DNA of 64,000 nt from an uncultured Dorea sp. (GTDB lineage: Bacteria; Bacillota; Clostridia; Lachnospirales; Lachnospiraceae), in assembly GCA_910577685.1 (NCBI GenBank), contig CAJTOH010000006.1, positions 55,567 through 119,566 of the forward strand, written 5' to 3'. A model generated the notes under the pieces. That model made no database searches, was not told where the DNA came from, and saw only the letters and a program-made list of their open reading frames with translations. This document shows, piece by piece, positions 43,594 through 53,781 of this stretch (its first letter is position 1; the number at the start of each line of letters is the position of its first letter). A program made the position numbers and the translations under genes.

Positions 43594-44253
43594 ATGAAAA
43601 CAGAGAAGAAACATACTCCCTGCGGACCCTATGAGGCTCTGGTAAAACGCCCGTTGGATCTTGTGACCAGCGGACTGGCCCTGATATTTCTTTCGCCTGT
43701 GATGGTCTTGGTTGCATTGGGGGTAAGGATAAAGCTTGGTTCACCGGTTATATTTTCACAGGCCAGACCGGGACTTAATGGAAAGGTGTTCAGTATATAT
43801 AAATTCCGTACTATGAGGGACGAGAGAGATTGCAATGGGGAATTGCTTCCGGATGAGATGAGACTTACGCCTTTTGGAAAATTCCTAAGAGCTGCAAGCC
43901 TTGACGAGCTGCCGGAGTTCTTCAATATATTAAAGGGCGATATGTCTCTTGTGGGACCCCGCCCATTGCTTCCGGCATATCTTCCTTACTATACGGAAAA
44001 AGAAAAACGCAGGCACGACGTGCTTCCGGGTTTGACGGGTTACGCTCAGGTACACGGCAGAAACTCGGTGAGCTGGGACAGAAAATTTGAGATGGATGTA
44101 AAATATGTGGAACATATAACCTTTATGGGCGATTTGAAGATTATTTTTCGGACTATTTTGAAGGTACTTGCAAGGGAAGACATAACATCTGCAACCTCGG
44201 TGACAATGGAGAGTTTTATAGATTATGCGAAGAACAGAGCCGCAAATGAATAG
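43594..44253 (+). CDS. Undecaprenyl-phosphate sugar-1-phosphate transferase (PglC-like)
   Basis: 219 residues. Small monotopic phosphoglycosyl transferase: KRPLDLVTSGLALIFLSPVM (re-entrant helix), FRTMRDERD, the catalytic pair in SLDELPEF, VGPRPLLPAYLPYY and PGLTGYAQVHGR. It primes synthesis by placing a sugar phosphate, probably a diacetamido-trideoxy sugar, on undecaprenyl phosphate at the inner face of the membrane. Starts 29 bases after the aminotransferase. Confidence 0.9.
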   Translation: MKTEKKHTPCGPYEALVKRPLDLVTSGLALIFLSPVMVLVALGVRIKLGSPVIFSQARPGLNGKVFSIYKFRTMRDERDCNGELLPDEMRLTPFGKFLRAASLDELPEFFNILKGDMSLVGPRPLLPAYLPYYTEKEKRRHDVLPGLTGYAQVHGRNSVSWDRKFEMDVKYVEHITFMGDLKIIFRTILKVLAREDITSATSVTMESFIDYAKNRAANE

Positions 44254-44854
44254 ATTGATTATAATCGGCGCGTCCGGACATGGAAAGGTGGTCGCTGATG
44301 TCGCAAAGCTAAACGGATATGAAGACATAGTGTTTTTGGATAACGATCCGTCGATTCATTCCTGCGCCGCGTACCCGGTTCTGGGTCCGGACACAATGAC
44401 GGCGGAACTTCAAGGAGATCTTTTTATTGCAGTCGGAAACAGCGGGACGAGAAAGCGGTTAATGGAAAGAGATAAAAATAGGTATTTCCCTTTACTTATT
44501 CATCCGGCGGCGGTGGTAGCAGAAGGAGCAGAAATCGGGCAAGGCTCCGTTGTCATGGCCGGATCTGTCATTAACCCGGGTGTAAGACTGGGCAAGGGGT
44601 GTATCGTTAATACAAGTTCTTCCATTGACCATGACTGCAGGGTCGGTAATTTCGTTCATGTATCGGTTGGGGCGCATATTTCGGGATCAGTTATTATCGG
44701 AGAGTGTACATGGATTGGAACAGGCGCGGCCGTAAGCAATAACGTCAATATCTGCGGCGAATGTATGATTGGGGCAGGCGCCGCGGTGGTAAAAGATATA
44801 GACATACCGGGAACATATGTAGGGGTACCGGTGCATTTAGTTAAGAAGGGGTAA
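44246..44854 (+). CDS. Hexapeptide-repeat sugar N-acetyltransferase (PglD/NeuD-like)
   Basis: 202 residues; the ATG at 44246 overlaps the previous gene by 8 bases. Rossmann-like N-terminus LIIIGASGHGKVVADVAK binds the UDP-sugar; the C-terminal left-handed beta-helix (GSVVMAGSVINPGVRLGKGC; the catalytic His region SIDHDCRVG) binds acetyl-CoA. It would acetylate the 4-amino group made by the aminotransferase. Confidence 0.88.
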   Translation: MNRLIIIGASGHGKVVADVAKLNGYEDIVFLDNDPSIHSCAAYPVLGPDTMTAELQGDLFIAVGNSGTRKRLMERDKNRYFPLLIHPAAVVAEGAEIGQGSVVMAGSVINPGVRLGKGCIVNTSSSIDHDCRVGNFVHVSVGAHISGSVIIGECTWIGTGAAVSNNVNICGECMIGAGAAVVKDIDIPGTYVGVPVHLVKKG

Positions 44855-44858
44855 TGGT

Positions 44859-46022
44859 ATGCCGGCTCTGAAAATCATTTGGTGGACGGCTGTGTTCGTC
44901 ATTTTTTGGGCAATGATCGGGTATCCGATCTCGCTTGTTATTCTGAATAAGATGTTTAGAAAAGAGAATAAGAAGGACTATACTTATGAGCCGACAGTGA
45001 CCATTATGGTTGCGGCGCATAATGAAGAGAAAGTTATAAGAGAAAAACTTCAAAATCTGCTTGATACCGACTACCCTGACGATAAGTTAGAGTTCCTGAT
45101 TGCATCAGATTTTTCTACGGATAAAACAGACGAGATTGCAGAGGAGTTTATAGCTTCACATCCAAATAGAAATATTCGAATTCACAAATCCGTAAATCAT
45201 TATGGGAAGACGAATGCCCAGAACGAGACGCAGGAGCTTTGCCGTACGGAGATTCTGGTAATGACGGATGCAAATGCCATGTTCGAGCCGAATGCGGTTA
45301 AAGAATTGGTCGCGGCGTTTGCCGAACCGTCCATTGCATATGTGGCGGGGCAGCTTCGATACGTGAATACGGAGGGGAATAAAACTGCGGATTCCGAGGG
45401 GTTCTATTGGAAGCTCGATTTGATGTGCCGTAATATCGAGAGCAAGTTTCAGTGCATTACGGCGGGAAATGGAGCGATCTATGCGGTGAGAAACAAGGAT
45501 TACGAGAAAATTAATCCCATAGATTGCCATGACTCAAAGTTTCCGGTTATATATGCTCTCCGGAAAAAAAGAGCGGTATATAATCAGGATGCGGTAGCGT
45601 ACGAAAAAGCGGGGGAAGTAGACGAGGATGAATACAAGAGAAAGGTGCGTATGAACAGAATCATTCTCAGGTTTATTATGCCGGATGTAAGGATCCTGAA
45701 TGTGTTTGCTTATCGGTGGTTTTCATATTTTTATTTTGGTCATAGAACATGCCGTTATCTTCTGTGGCTTATGCACTTTTTGGCGCTTGCCGTGAATATT
45801 TTGCTTGCAATATCGGGAGGGAGCTTCTGGAAGTTTACATTAGGACTTCAAATATTGTTTTATCTGGCCGCTTACATCGGGTGGATCACAAAGAGCGGCA
45901 ATCGGCTGGTTAAAATTATGTCGTATTATTGTATGACGGTAATAGCCCAATGGAAGGGAGTCGTGAACGTGGTTTCGGGAAAGGCAAAACCAGTATGGGA
46001 GAAGGCGGAGAGTACAAGGTAA
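44859..46022 (+). CDS. Glycosyltransferase family 2, membrane-anchored
   Basis: 387 residues. N-terminal membrane helix (IIWWTAVFVIFWAMIGYPIS), a GT2 core with TIMVAAHNEEKVIREKL, VMTDANAMFEP (DxD-like) and the YRRKVRMNR-like acceptor region, and two or three C-terminal membrane helices. Processive or chain-extending GT2 of the cellulose/hyaluronan synthase style. Starts 4 bases after the acetyltransferase. Confidence 0.82.
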   Translation: MPALKIIWWTAVFVIFWAMIGYPISLVILNKMFRKENKKDYTYEPTVTIMVAAHNEEKVIREKLQNLLDTDYPDDKLEFLIASDFSTDKTDEIAEEFIASHPNRNIRIHKSVNHYGKTNAQNETQELCRTEILVMTDANAMFEPNAVKELVAAFAEPSIAYVAGQLRYVNTEGNKTADSEGFYWKLDLMCRNIESKFQCITAGNGAIYAVRNKDYEKINPIDCHDSKFPVIYALRKKRAVYNQDAVAYEKAGEVDEDEYKRKVRMNRIILRFIMPDVRILNVFAYRWFSYFYFGHRTCRYLLWLMHFLALAVNILLAISGGSFWKFTLGLQILFYLAAYIGWITKSGNRLVKIMSYYCMTVIAQWKGVVNVVSGKAKPVWEKAESTR

Positions 46023-46058
46023 TCCAATGATCGAAAATCACTGAGGCGGTAGTAGTAA

Positions 46059-46625
46059 ATGAATATTTTATTGAGAATTTACAGAAGATTAACTTTCAGG
46101 AAAGGCATATATGGAGCAATAGGTAAAAAGAATCACTTTTCCGGCGGTGTAATCGTCTACGAAAACGCTCAGATAGGAAATTATAACTATTTTTCTCCGT
46201 ATGCAATGATAAATAATGCGGCAATAGGAAACTATTGCTCAATTGGACCGGGAGCAAGAATTGGATTAGGGGAGCATGATACGAACTGTGTTTCAATGCG
46301 TCCGATTATTGCAAATGGAGAGGGAAAGATGAAGCTTTTTGATCCGGATAAACGAACGGCAGTGGGGCACGACGTATGGATCGGAACGAACGCCGTGCTC
46401 CTTCAGGGAGTAAAAGTAGGAAACGGCGCGGTGATTGGAGCTAATGCGGTTATTACAAGAGATGTGCCGGCGTACGCGGTAGCGGTTGGAGTTCCGGGAG
46501 AAATAATCAGGTTTAGATTTGATGATAAGATTTGCAATGAAATTGAAAAATCCAAATGGTTTGAGGAAGAAGAGGGTAAAGCAAGAAAAATAGTTGCAGA
46601 TCTCAAAAGGAGATTATCCCTATGA
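46059..46625 (+). CDS. Hexapeptide-repeat O-acyltransferase (CatB-like)
   Basis: 188 residues. Repeats such as IGNYNYFSPYAMINNAAIGN and the terminal VGHDVWIGTNAVLLQGVKVG with ITRDVPAYAVAVGVPGEIIR, the signature of xenobiotic/serine O-acetyltransferase-like enzymes. Probably O-acetylates the polysaccharide or a precursor. Its end overlaps the next gene by 4 bases. Confidence 0.82.
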   Translation: MNILLRIYRRLTFRKGIYGAIGKKNHFSGGVIVYENAQIGNYNYFSPYAMINNAAIGNYCSIGPGARIGLGEHDTNCVSMRPIIANGEGKMKLFDPDKRTAVGHDVWIGTNAVLLQGVKVGNGAVIGANAVITRDVPAYAVAVGVPGEIIRFRFDDKICNEIEKSKWFEEEEGKARKIVADLKRRLSL

Positions 46626-47737
46626 AAATAATGATGATAGCTGCCGGCGACAGTATCCATGCAGTAAGATGGGCGAATGTATTCATTGACAAAGGGCATG
46701 ATGTGGACTTTGTTACGCTGGCAAATCACAGGCCGGGAATAGACAGCTTTTCTGAAAGGGTAAAACTTTATTATTTAAAACATAGAGGTTCAAAGGGATA
46801 TTATTTGAACGCTTTAGAATTACATCGTATATGGAAACGGATTTCTCCTGACGTGGTGAATGTACATTATGCGAGCGGTTACGGTATGTTGGCAAGACTG
46901 GCCGGACTTAGGAAGACGGTGCTGTCAGTTTGGGGAAGCGATGTATATGAATTCCCTTACAAGAATAAGATTGCAAACAGAATTGTGACAAAGAATCTTA
47001 AAGGCGCCGATGCAATCGCATCAACGAGCAAATGTATGGAGGCTCAGGTAGAGAAACTAATAGGAGCGGCTTCTAAACCGATCATAATAACGCCGTTTGG
47101 AGTCGATGTTAATCAGTTTTGTCCGTCAGAGAAAGATAGTTATTCTAATGAAAAAAAAGAGTTTACTTTTGGAATTGTAAAGAAATTGACATACAAGTAT
47201 GGAATCGATTATGTAATTAAGGCATACGCAATCCTTCTTGATCGATATATGGAGTTGGAGGATAAAAAACTGCCGTTCCCGAAATTGTTTATTTGCGGAA
47301 AGGGAGAAAATAAAGGGGATTTTGAAAAACTCAGGGATAAACTAGGATTACATGATTATGTTACGATAAAAGGTTATATTCCGCACGATAAAATTCCTGA
47401 CGTTATCAGATCCATAGACGTATTTTGTTTAGGCAGCAATGATAGTGAAAGTTTCGGCGTAGCTGCGGTCGAAGCAATGGCGTGCGGTATTCCAATTGTG
47501 GCGACAGATGTGGACGGTTTCAAGGAAGTAATGGTTGACGGATATACGGGCTATATAGTTCCGAGAAAAGATGAGAAAGCTATGGCGGATAAGATGTGGG
47601 AGTTATATCTTGATGCGGATAAGCGCAGGGAGTTTGGGATGAATGGGAGACAACATGTACTGAAAAATTACAGTTGGGACGACAATGTAAGCACATTAGT
47701 AACTTTACTGGAAGAAGTTTCAAAAAAGGGAGACTGA
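46622..47737 (+). CDS. Glycosyltransferase family 4
   Basis: 371 residues, two Rossmann halves (GT-B). Donor-site motifs: VNVHYASGYG, FGIVKKLTYKYGIDYVIKA, and the EX7E-type SESFGVAAVEAMACGIPIV at about residue 275. Transfers one sugar of the repeat unit from a nucleotide sugar with retention. ATGA overlap with the acyltransferase. Confidence 0.87.
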   Translation: MKIMMIAAGDSIHAVRWANVFIDKGHDVDFVTLANHRPGIDSFSERVKLYYLKHRGSKGYYLNALELHRIWKRISPDVVNVHYASGYGMLARLAGLRKTVLSVWGSDVYEFPYKNKIANRIVTKNLKGADAIASTSKCMEAQVEKLIGAASKPIIITPFGVDVNQFCPSEKDSYSNEKKEFTFGIVKKLTYKYGIDYVIKAYAILLDRYMELEDKKLPFPKLFICGKGENKGDFEKLRDKLGLHDYVTIKGYIPHDKIPDVIRSIDVFCLGSNDSESFGVAAVEAMACGIPIVATDVDGFKEVMVDGYTGYIVPRKDEKAMADKMWELYLDADKRREFGMNGRQHVLKNYSWDDNVSTLVTLLEEVSKKGD

Positions 47738-47738
47738 A

Positions 47739-48761
47739 ATGTCTGATTTGAGATTTGTTTGTGTATCCGGATTTTTTGCATCAGGTTCGAGCGCTGTTGT
47801 AGATTTACTGAAGGAAATGAAAGACTTTTATGAGTGCAGCGCGGAAATACGTATCATAAAGGATCCTTATGGAATCACTCAGATGGAAAACGCGCTTGTT
47901 GATAATTGGGAATTGATCAATTCCTCTGTTGCGGTTTCGGACTTTCTTTGGCTTTCGAAGATATGTGCCAGAAACAGATATACCCCCTTTTCTCCGGCGG
48001 GATTAGGTTATTCAAAAACTATATCTGGGAATTTTATGGAGTTAATCAATGAATATACGGATAGTTTGTCTGAGTATAAGTATAAGGCAGAGTTTTATCA
48101 CCAAAAATTCAAAAAGCCGTATTTAAAATTTATAATCGACCGGTTTAGATTTGGAATAGAACACGTTACAAAAGGTAAGCTTAAAACGGCGAATAGAAAT
48201 ATCCCATATTGTTATTTTGCTCATCCGACGCAGGAAAGATTTAATGATGCTACAAAGAAACTATTTGAACAGTTGTTTCAGCAGCAAAAGAAAGAGGGAT
48301 TTACGGATATTATCCTTGATCAGGCCATATCTCCTAACAATCCGTCTGTAATCCATCGGTATTTTAACAATGCCAAGATGATTATTGTAGACAGAGACCC
48401 AAGGGATATGTATGTGGATGATATAATGTGCGGCGTTATGTATGATAAAGATTATACTTCGGCAGAAGCAGGAAAAAGATACGCCGACAGACAAAAGCAA
48501 TTAAGGGCTTCGATTCCCGAAAACGATGCGGACGTATTATATATTAGGTTTGAAGACCTGATTATAAACTATGACAAAACGGTAGATACAATCCTTCAAT
48601 TTCTTAATTTGAGTATCGCTGACCACGTAGATCAATATAAGTACCTGAAGCCGGAAATTTCCCGAAAGAATATAGGAATTTGGAAGACAAAATACGATGA
48701 GTGTAAAGGAGCTATTGACGCGATAAGGGGTTCTATGCCCAAACACTGTATCAATTATTAA
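47739..48761 (+). CDS. Sulfotransferase-family protein
   Basis: 340 residues. Phosphosulfate-binding loop at the N-terminus, VCVSGFFASGSSAVVDLL; the 3'-phosphate region IIVDRDPRDMYVDDIM near residue 215; and the C-terminal YLKPEISRKNIGIWK pattern of sulfotransferases. It would transfer sulfate from PAPS to a sugar hydroxyl. Starts 1 base after the GT4 stop. Sulfated capsules are seldom reported in this bacterial group, which makes the assignment interesting; a non-sulfating P-loop role remains possible. Confidence 0.72.
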   Translation: MSDLRFVCVSGFFASGSSAVVDLLKEMKDFYECSAEIRIIKDPYGITQMENALVDNWELINSSVAVSDFLWLSKICARNRYTPFSPAGLGYSKTISGNFMELINEYTDSLSEYKYKAEFYHQKFKKPYLKFIIDRFRFGIEHVTKGKLKTANRNIPYCYFAHPTQERFNDATKKLFEQLFQQQKKEGFTDIILDQAISPNNPSVIHRYFNNAKMIIVDRDPRDMYVDDIMCGVMYDKDYTSAEAGKRYADRQKQLRASIPENDADVLYIRFEDLIINYDKTVDTILQFLNLSIADHVDQYKYLKPEISRKNIGIWKTKYDECKGAIDAIRGSMPKHCINY

Positions 48762-48787
48762 CTGCACGAAATTATGGTGATGAGAAT

Positions 48788-49789
48788 ATGAAAAATGTAC
48801 GGAATTCTTCAAAAAATACTCCTGAACTGTCAGTTGTCGTTCCGGCATATAATATTGAAAATTATATAGGCAGATGTATCGAGAGTTTGCTGAAACAGGA
48901 TACTATTGATTTGGAAATTATAATTGTTGACGACGGATCCACCGACCGTACAGGAAGTATTGCAGAAGAATATGCGGCGGCAGAAAGCAGGATTAAGGTG
49001 GTTCATCAGGAAAATCAGGGATTATATAAAGCACGTACATGCGGCGTTCGGTTCGCCTCGGCAGAGTATGTTACATTTTGCGACGGAGACGATTATATTG
49101 ATAAAGAATTCTACGGCTGCGTCTTGGAGAAGATCAAGAAATATGGGTGCGACGTGCTGCAGTTTGGATATAAGAAGGTAAAAAATAATAAAGTGATATG
49201 GAAGTTTGAGCCGCGCTATCGGGAGATGAGCGGCAGAGAAGCATTAAAAAGCATGTTAGAAACATTGCAGTTTGCAAATTCTAATTGGTGTAAGCTTTAT
49301 AGAAAATCTTTGTTTGACGGAATAGAATTTAATGAGAATGTGAAATGTAATGACGAAGACGTACTGCTTCAGGTGAAGATACTGCCCGACGCCCGAAAGG
49401 TGTATTCTATTCCAATCGCCGGATACAATTATGATATCAGAGAGGGAAGTATCGTTCATCGTGCGAGAGGAATGGAAGGAATCAATATCCTGAATACGGA
49501 CCGGATTATTTATGAATATGCACTGGGGCGTCTTGATCAGGAATTGTGTAAAAGCGTTGCGTACGACTATAGCGCTAAGTTGGCGTATTGGTATAACAAA
49601 TGCAGTTGTGCGGGTTACAAGGCAAAGGCAAGAGAAATAAATGAATTATTTAGAATGATTGTTAAGAAAAATCATCTGTTTGGATATTTTCCAAAAGATG
49701 CTTCTAGCAGGAGGGTGATGATGATTCATTCGTTATATATCTGTCCCCCGTTATGCAAAATGCTGTACAAAATAGCCGTAAAAGGATAG
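48788..49789 (+). CDS. Glycosyltransferase family 2
   Basis: 333 residues, soluble GT-A enzyme: SVVVPAYNIENYIGRCIESL, IIVDDGSTDRTG, and FCDGDDYID (DxD-like). The C-terminal half is helical, as in repeat-unit GT2 enzymes such as EpsJ. Adds one sugar of the repeat unit. Ends 8 bases before the polymerase start. Confidence 0.88.
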   Translation: MKNVRNSSKNTPELSVVVPAYNIENYIGRCIESLLKQDTIDLEIIIVDDGSTDRTGSIAEEYAAAESRIKVVHQENQGLYKARTCGVRFASAEYVTFCDGDDYIDKEFYGCVLEKIKKYGCDVLQFGYKKVKNNKVIWKFEPRYREMSGREALKSMLETLQFANSNWCKLYRKSLFDGIEFNENVKCNDEDVLLQVKILPDARKVYSIPIAGYNYDIREGSIVHRARGMEGINILNTDRIIYEYALGRLDQELCKSVAYDYSAKLAYWYNKCSCAGYKAKAREINELFRMIVKKNHLFGYFPKDASSRRVMMIHSLYICPPLCKMLYKIAVKG

Positions 49790-49797
49790 ATAATAAG

Positions 49798-51111
49798 ATG
49801 ATTGTAATTGATATATTAGCGATAATCGTGTCTATGATACTTTTTATTGCGTCGTTATTCAGATTAAAAAATGAGTTTAACTGCAGGCTTTTCTATTACT
49901 GGTTTTTTTGGATTATATTTGTCTTGCCCTTAATTTTAGATTATGTAATAGGATATCCGACATATTCGTATTATGGTTCCAGAATGAGAGGGTTTTTGAT
50001 ATCTTATGGCGATAACAGAACAAGAATCTATTATGCTGCCTTTATTGTATTCATTCAGTTAGTTATACTATTTCACAGACCCAGAATCAGGATTAAGCTG
50101 GGAAACGAGGAAAGGGTAAATAAAAGCAGCAAAATCCAAAACTATATATTATCCAACCGCATGACGGTGATTTGTATCGCGTTTGCAATAATAGCTCCGG
50201 TAATCTGTATCTTATTGGGATGGCCGCAGGTTATCTATGAATTTGGATGGAGAGAGGCCAAAAAATATCAAGAATTTGTCAGCCGGGGATTCTTTACATA
50301 TATTGAGGAAATATCCTATATCGGGACAGTCGCCGCTGTCATACTTCTGATGTTTGACCGGGAGAAAAAAGGCGCTAACAAGTTTTTATTTAAAATATTT
50401 TCCGCGATCCTGCTGTTTTTTAATCTATGTATTGAATCGAAGCGCTCGATTTTCTTGTTTTTGTTGATAATAATGTCGTATATTTTTCTGCTTAAAAATA
50501 AGAAGAAAAATTTGATGAAAATAATTGTTACAATGCTTGGTTTAATTACAATAGGGTTAGCGGCCAGTATGTACGTAAAAATCGTATCCAGGGGATACGT
50601 TGGATTTGACGCGTTATATACGACTACGCGAATAGATTTTTTTAGGGATGACACGGTTAAAATGGCTTTGTACTCAACCTTTAACAAAAATCAAATGAAA
50701 ATCCTATCTTATCCCTTTGAAAGTTACGTGATGCAGATTGGATATCTTTTTTTCTTGGGCTTAATATCGTCCGCCGGATTTATAGATATCAAAAGAATGG
50801 GGTATGACTATTATTTGACTTCCGCATTAACGGGGACAAATCTTCTGAATGAGAAGTGGATGACGACTTCCATGTACGACGAGGCAATCGCAAATTTCGG
50901 TATTGCCGGGATTATTGTAATAGCGATATTTATGTCGTATTATCTTCGATTTATTGACGAACAATCTGAATTCGAATCGATTTTATGGCTTGCCTTTTTG
51001 GTTTTATATACAATGTTTTCCCTTGACTATATTATTATTTTTGGGGAGGCGGTAATAGTTGTTCATATTTTGTTAAAGCAGCCGATTGTATTTAAATACA
51101 AGACACAGTGA
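49798..51111 (+). CDS. Wzy-type polysaccharide polymerase
   Basis: 437 residues from the ATG at 49798 (AAAAGGA upstream); the in-frame ATG at 49753 lies inside the previous gene. About eleven hydrophobic helices, no conserved short motif, with a large loop between residues 285 and 345. Position beside the flippase and glycosyltransferases, and a topology like EpsG/Wzy, support repeat-unit polymerisation outside the membrane. AT-rich, as usual for wzy genes. Confidence 0.75.
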   Translation: MIVIDILAIIVSMILFIASLFRLKNEFNCRLFYYWFFWIIFVLPLILDYVIGYPTYSYYGSRMRGFLISYGDNRTRIYYAAFIVFIQLVILFHRPRIRIKLGNEERVNKSSKIQNYILSNRMTVICIAFAIIAPVICILLGWPQVIYEFGWREAKKYQEFVSRGFFTYIEEISYIGTVAAVILLMFDREKKGANKFLFKIFSAILLFFNLCIESKRSIFLFLLIIMSYIFLLKNKKKNLMKIIVTMLGLITIGLAASMYVKIVSRGYVGFDALYTTTRIDFFRDDTVKMALYSTFNKNQMKILSYPFESYVMQIGYLFFLGLISSAGFIDIKRMGYDYYLTSALTGTNLLNEKWMTTSMYDEAIANFGIAGIIVIAIFMSYYLRFIDEQSEFESILWLAFLVLYTMFSLDYIIIFGEAVIVVHILLKQPIVFKYKTQ

Positions 51112-51116
51112 TAGTA

Positions 51117-52322
51117 ATGAAAAGGAAAATAATAATGGGACAAGCGACAACAAATAATACGCACGACTTATTTGCAATTGTACATCACACAGACGTTTCC
51201 GCGGCGGCGGGAGGACCTCCGGGCTATTTATACAATCTGTTTTGCGGGTTTTCTGATAATAAACCGGATTTTATTCATCTGGCAGGCGGCGGACAAAGAG
51301 ACCGCGGGAAGCAGAAGAAGTCGGTGGGGAATCTTATTAGAAGAAATCAAACTTTAAGAATAATATTTTTTTATATGAAACAGGGAATCGCGTATCGCCG
51401 GGAGTTAATGGAGAAAATAAATACTTATAAAATGATACACGTCCATACGAGTGAATCCGCAGTATACGTAAGAGCATTTTGTAAATACAAGGGTTGCCTC
51501 ATATTCACGCCTCATCGTCCGGAGTCTTTAAGTAAGGAGATTATAGCGGGGCTGCCGGATAAAAAGCATAAATATTTAATATTAAATCTTTTTCTCAATG
51601 CTATTGAAAAACGATCATATAAATACTGCGATGCTTTCATCTTCCCAAGCCGGGGAGCCGCGCGCATATATAAACGCTTCCCCGGATATGTCAGGTATGG
51701 GATGGGCAAGCCTCATGAATATGTTTACACTGGTATACGAAAAAAGGAGGTTACCATAGGGCGGGAAACATATCGGGAAAAATTAGGGATCGCAAGAGAT
51801 ACTTTTTTGATCGCATATATTGGGCGACATTCGTCTATTAAAGGATACGACCGGTTAGTTGGGATTTATCCCGGGTTACGCGATTATGATATTGAAGTTG
51901 CGGCGGCGGGAAAGATTTCTGATATTGAATTCCCGAAAGATAAGGGGTGGCATGAGCTTGGATATATTACAGATTCTCAGAACCTTATCAATGCCGCGGA
52001 TCTGGTTGTAGCGCCGAACAGAGATACATATTTTGATCTCATCATTTTGGAGGCTTTGGCGCAGGGAAAGCGTGTAATTACTTCAAATACCGGAGGCAGC
52101 AACGATATTGTAAAAGACACTATTGCTTTGGACTTATTTGATAATGAAGATGAATCGGACCTGCTTACAAAGATTTTAGAAGCGAAAGATCAGGATAAAC
52201 AGAAAGTATGCCAAATGGAGAACGATGGGATTTCTTTTTGCCGGGAAAGATGCGGTGTAGACCGCTTTGCGGACAACTATCTCAAGTGTGTTCAGAGGTT
52301 ATATAGATCCTTTTCGAAATGA
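51117..52322 (+). CDS. Glycosyltransferase family 4
   Basis: About 401 residues. GT-B: the N-terminal half with AAGGPPGYLYNL and IHVHTSESAVYVRA, the C-terminal half LIAYIGRHSSIKGYDRLVG and LIILEALAQGKRVITSN. Start choice is open: a GTG at 51108 overlaps the previous stop, an ATG at 51117, and an ATG at 51135 with AAAAGGA. Repeat-unit assembly. Confidence 0.85.
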   Translation: MKRKIIMGQATTNNTHDLFAIVHHTDVSAAAGGPPGYLYNLFCGFSDNKPDFIHLAGGGQRDRGKQKKSVGNLIRRNQTLRIIFFYMKQGIAYRRELMEKINTYKMIHVHTSESAVYVRAFCKYKGCLIFTPHRPESLSKEIIAGLPDKKHKYLILNLFLNAIEKRSYKYCDAFIFPSRGAARIYKRFPGYVRYGMGKPHEYVYTGIRKKEVTIGRETYREKLGIARDTFLIAYIGRHSSIKGYDRLVGIYPGLRDYDIEVAAAGKISDIEFPKDKGWHELGYITDSQNLINAADLVVAPNRDTYFDLIILEALAQGKRVITSNTGGSNDIVKDTIALDLFDNEDESDLLTKILEAKDQDKQKVCQMENDGISFCRERCGVDRFADNYLKCVQRLYRSFSK

Positions 52323-52339
52323 AGTAAGGCGGGAATAGT

Positions 52340-53758
52340 ATGGAAAATGAGAAGAAGTTAGTAAGAAATTCGCTGTATAACGTCGCTTATAGATGCCTTA
52401 GTATTATCTTTCCGCTTGTTTCTTCAATTTATGTTGCCCGGATACTGACTCCGGTGAATCTGGGAAAGGTTTCCGCGGCGCAGAATATTGTTTCATATTT
52501 TTTGATATGTTCGGCCATGGGTATACCGACATATGGAGTAAAACTAGTCGCGCAGTATAAACCGAAAACATCGGCGTCAAGCCGGGCGTTTTCTGAACTT
52601 TGGATTATTAATTTTGTTTTGAGCCTTGTGTCAAGCATAATATATTATGTGTTGGTTCTTACCTTTCCGTATTTTCAAGAGAACCGTTTGTTATATATTA
52701 TTACAGGCTTATCATTGATTTGTAATATTGCAAATGTCGACTGGTTCTATCAGGGGATTCAAGAATACCGGTATATTGCCGTTAGAAGCGTTGTAATAAA
52801 AATCCTGTCATTTGTTTCATTGTTTGTGTTTGTCCGGGACAAAGGGGATTATCTGGTTTATGCCCTGCTTAATGTTCTTGGTACGGCGGGAAATTATATT
52901 TTTAATATAGCCAGACTTAGAAAATATGTCTCTTTCCAAAGACATAATCTGGCGTTTGGAAATCATATCAGCCATATGCTTGTTTTGTTTGGAGCCGCGC
53001 TCGCTTCTGAAATCTATACTTTGACTGATACCACGATGCTTAATTTTATGTGCGGTTCGGAAACGGTCGGATATTATTCAATGTCGCTTAACATCATCCG
53101 TGTGTTGAGAGGAATGGTAGTGGCTGTGTCCGCGGTTTTTTTGCCGCAGTTAAGCTATTACTATTTCAGCGGAGAAAAGGAGCGTTTCTATCGGCTGGCT
53201 AATGACGGTCTTCATGTCCTTGTCTATTTGACGATTCCTCTTGCGGTCGGCCTCGTGATCGTGTCTGAGGATCTGATTATTTGTTTTTTTGGAGAGGCGT
53301 ATAGGGAAGCGGTGGGTTCGACAAGAATATTGGCAGTTTCAATTATTTCGATAGCGCTGAGTAATTTTGTTGGTTTGCAGCTTCTTTTGACATTGGGAAA
53401 AGAGAAGATTACGACTCTTTCGACTATATTCGGAGCCGTTGTAAATATAACGCTGAATATATTTTTAATAATTAGGTTTCAGCATATTGGAGCTTCCATT
53501 GCATCTGCCGTTACCGAATTATGTGTGACAGCTTTTCAGGTGTTCTTTTGTTTCAGGTATATTAAAATCAGACTTAATATATTCCCTGTGCTTATTGCCA
53601 GCGCCTTAATGCTGCCGGCTGTTCTTCTCATACATCAGCTGCAGATTATGTTATTTATCAAACTTATATTAGAAACAGTGGTGGGCGCGGCAGTATATTT
53701 TATAACAACTATGTTACTTAGAGATGAATTCGTTATGAAAATGAAAAGAATGATTTGA
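52340..53758 (+). CDS. Wzx-type lipid-linked oligosaccharide flippase
   Basis: 472 residues with about twelve to fourteen membrane helices. The N-terminus NSLYNVAYRCLSIIFPLVSS with YVARILTPVNLGKVS is the typical start of PF01943 flippases. Moves the undecaprenyl-linked repeat unit to the outer face for Wzy. Follows the GT4 by 17 bases. Confidence 0.9.
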   Translation: MENEKKLVRNSLYNVAYRCLSIIFPLVSSIYVARILTPVNLGKVSAAQNIVSYFLICSAMGIPTYGVKLVAQYKPKTSASSRAFSELWIINFVLSLVSSIIYYVLVLTFPYFQENRLLYIITGLSLICNIANVDWFYQGIQEYRYIAVRSVVIKILSFVSLFVFVRDKGDYLVYALLNVLGTAGNYIFNIARLRKYVSFQRHNLAFGNHISHMLVLFGAALASEIYTLTDTTMLNFMCGSETVGYYSMSLNIIRVLRGMVVAVSAVFLPQLSYYYFSGEKERFYRLANDGLHVLVYLTIPLAVGLVIVSEDLIICFFGEAYREAVGSTRILAVSIISIALSNFVGLQLLLTLGKEKITTLSTIFGAVVNITLNIFLIIRFQHIGASIASAVTELCVTAFQVFFCFRYIKIRLNIFPVLIASALMLPAVLLIHQLQIMLFIKLILETVVGAAVYFITTMLLRDEFVMKMKRMI

Positions 53759-53781
53759 GATTGCAAGGAAGGAAAAACACA

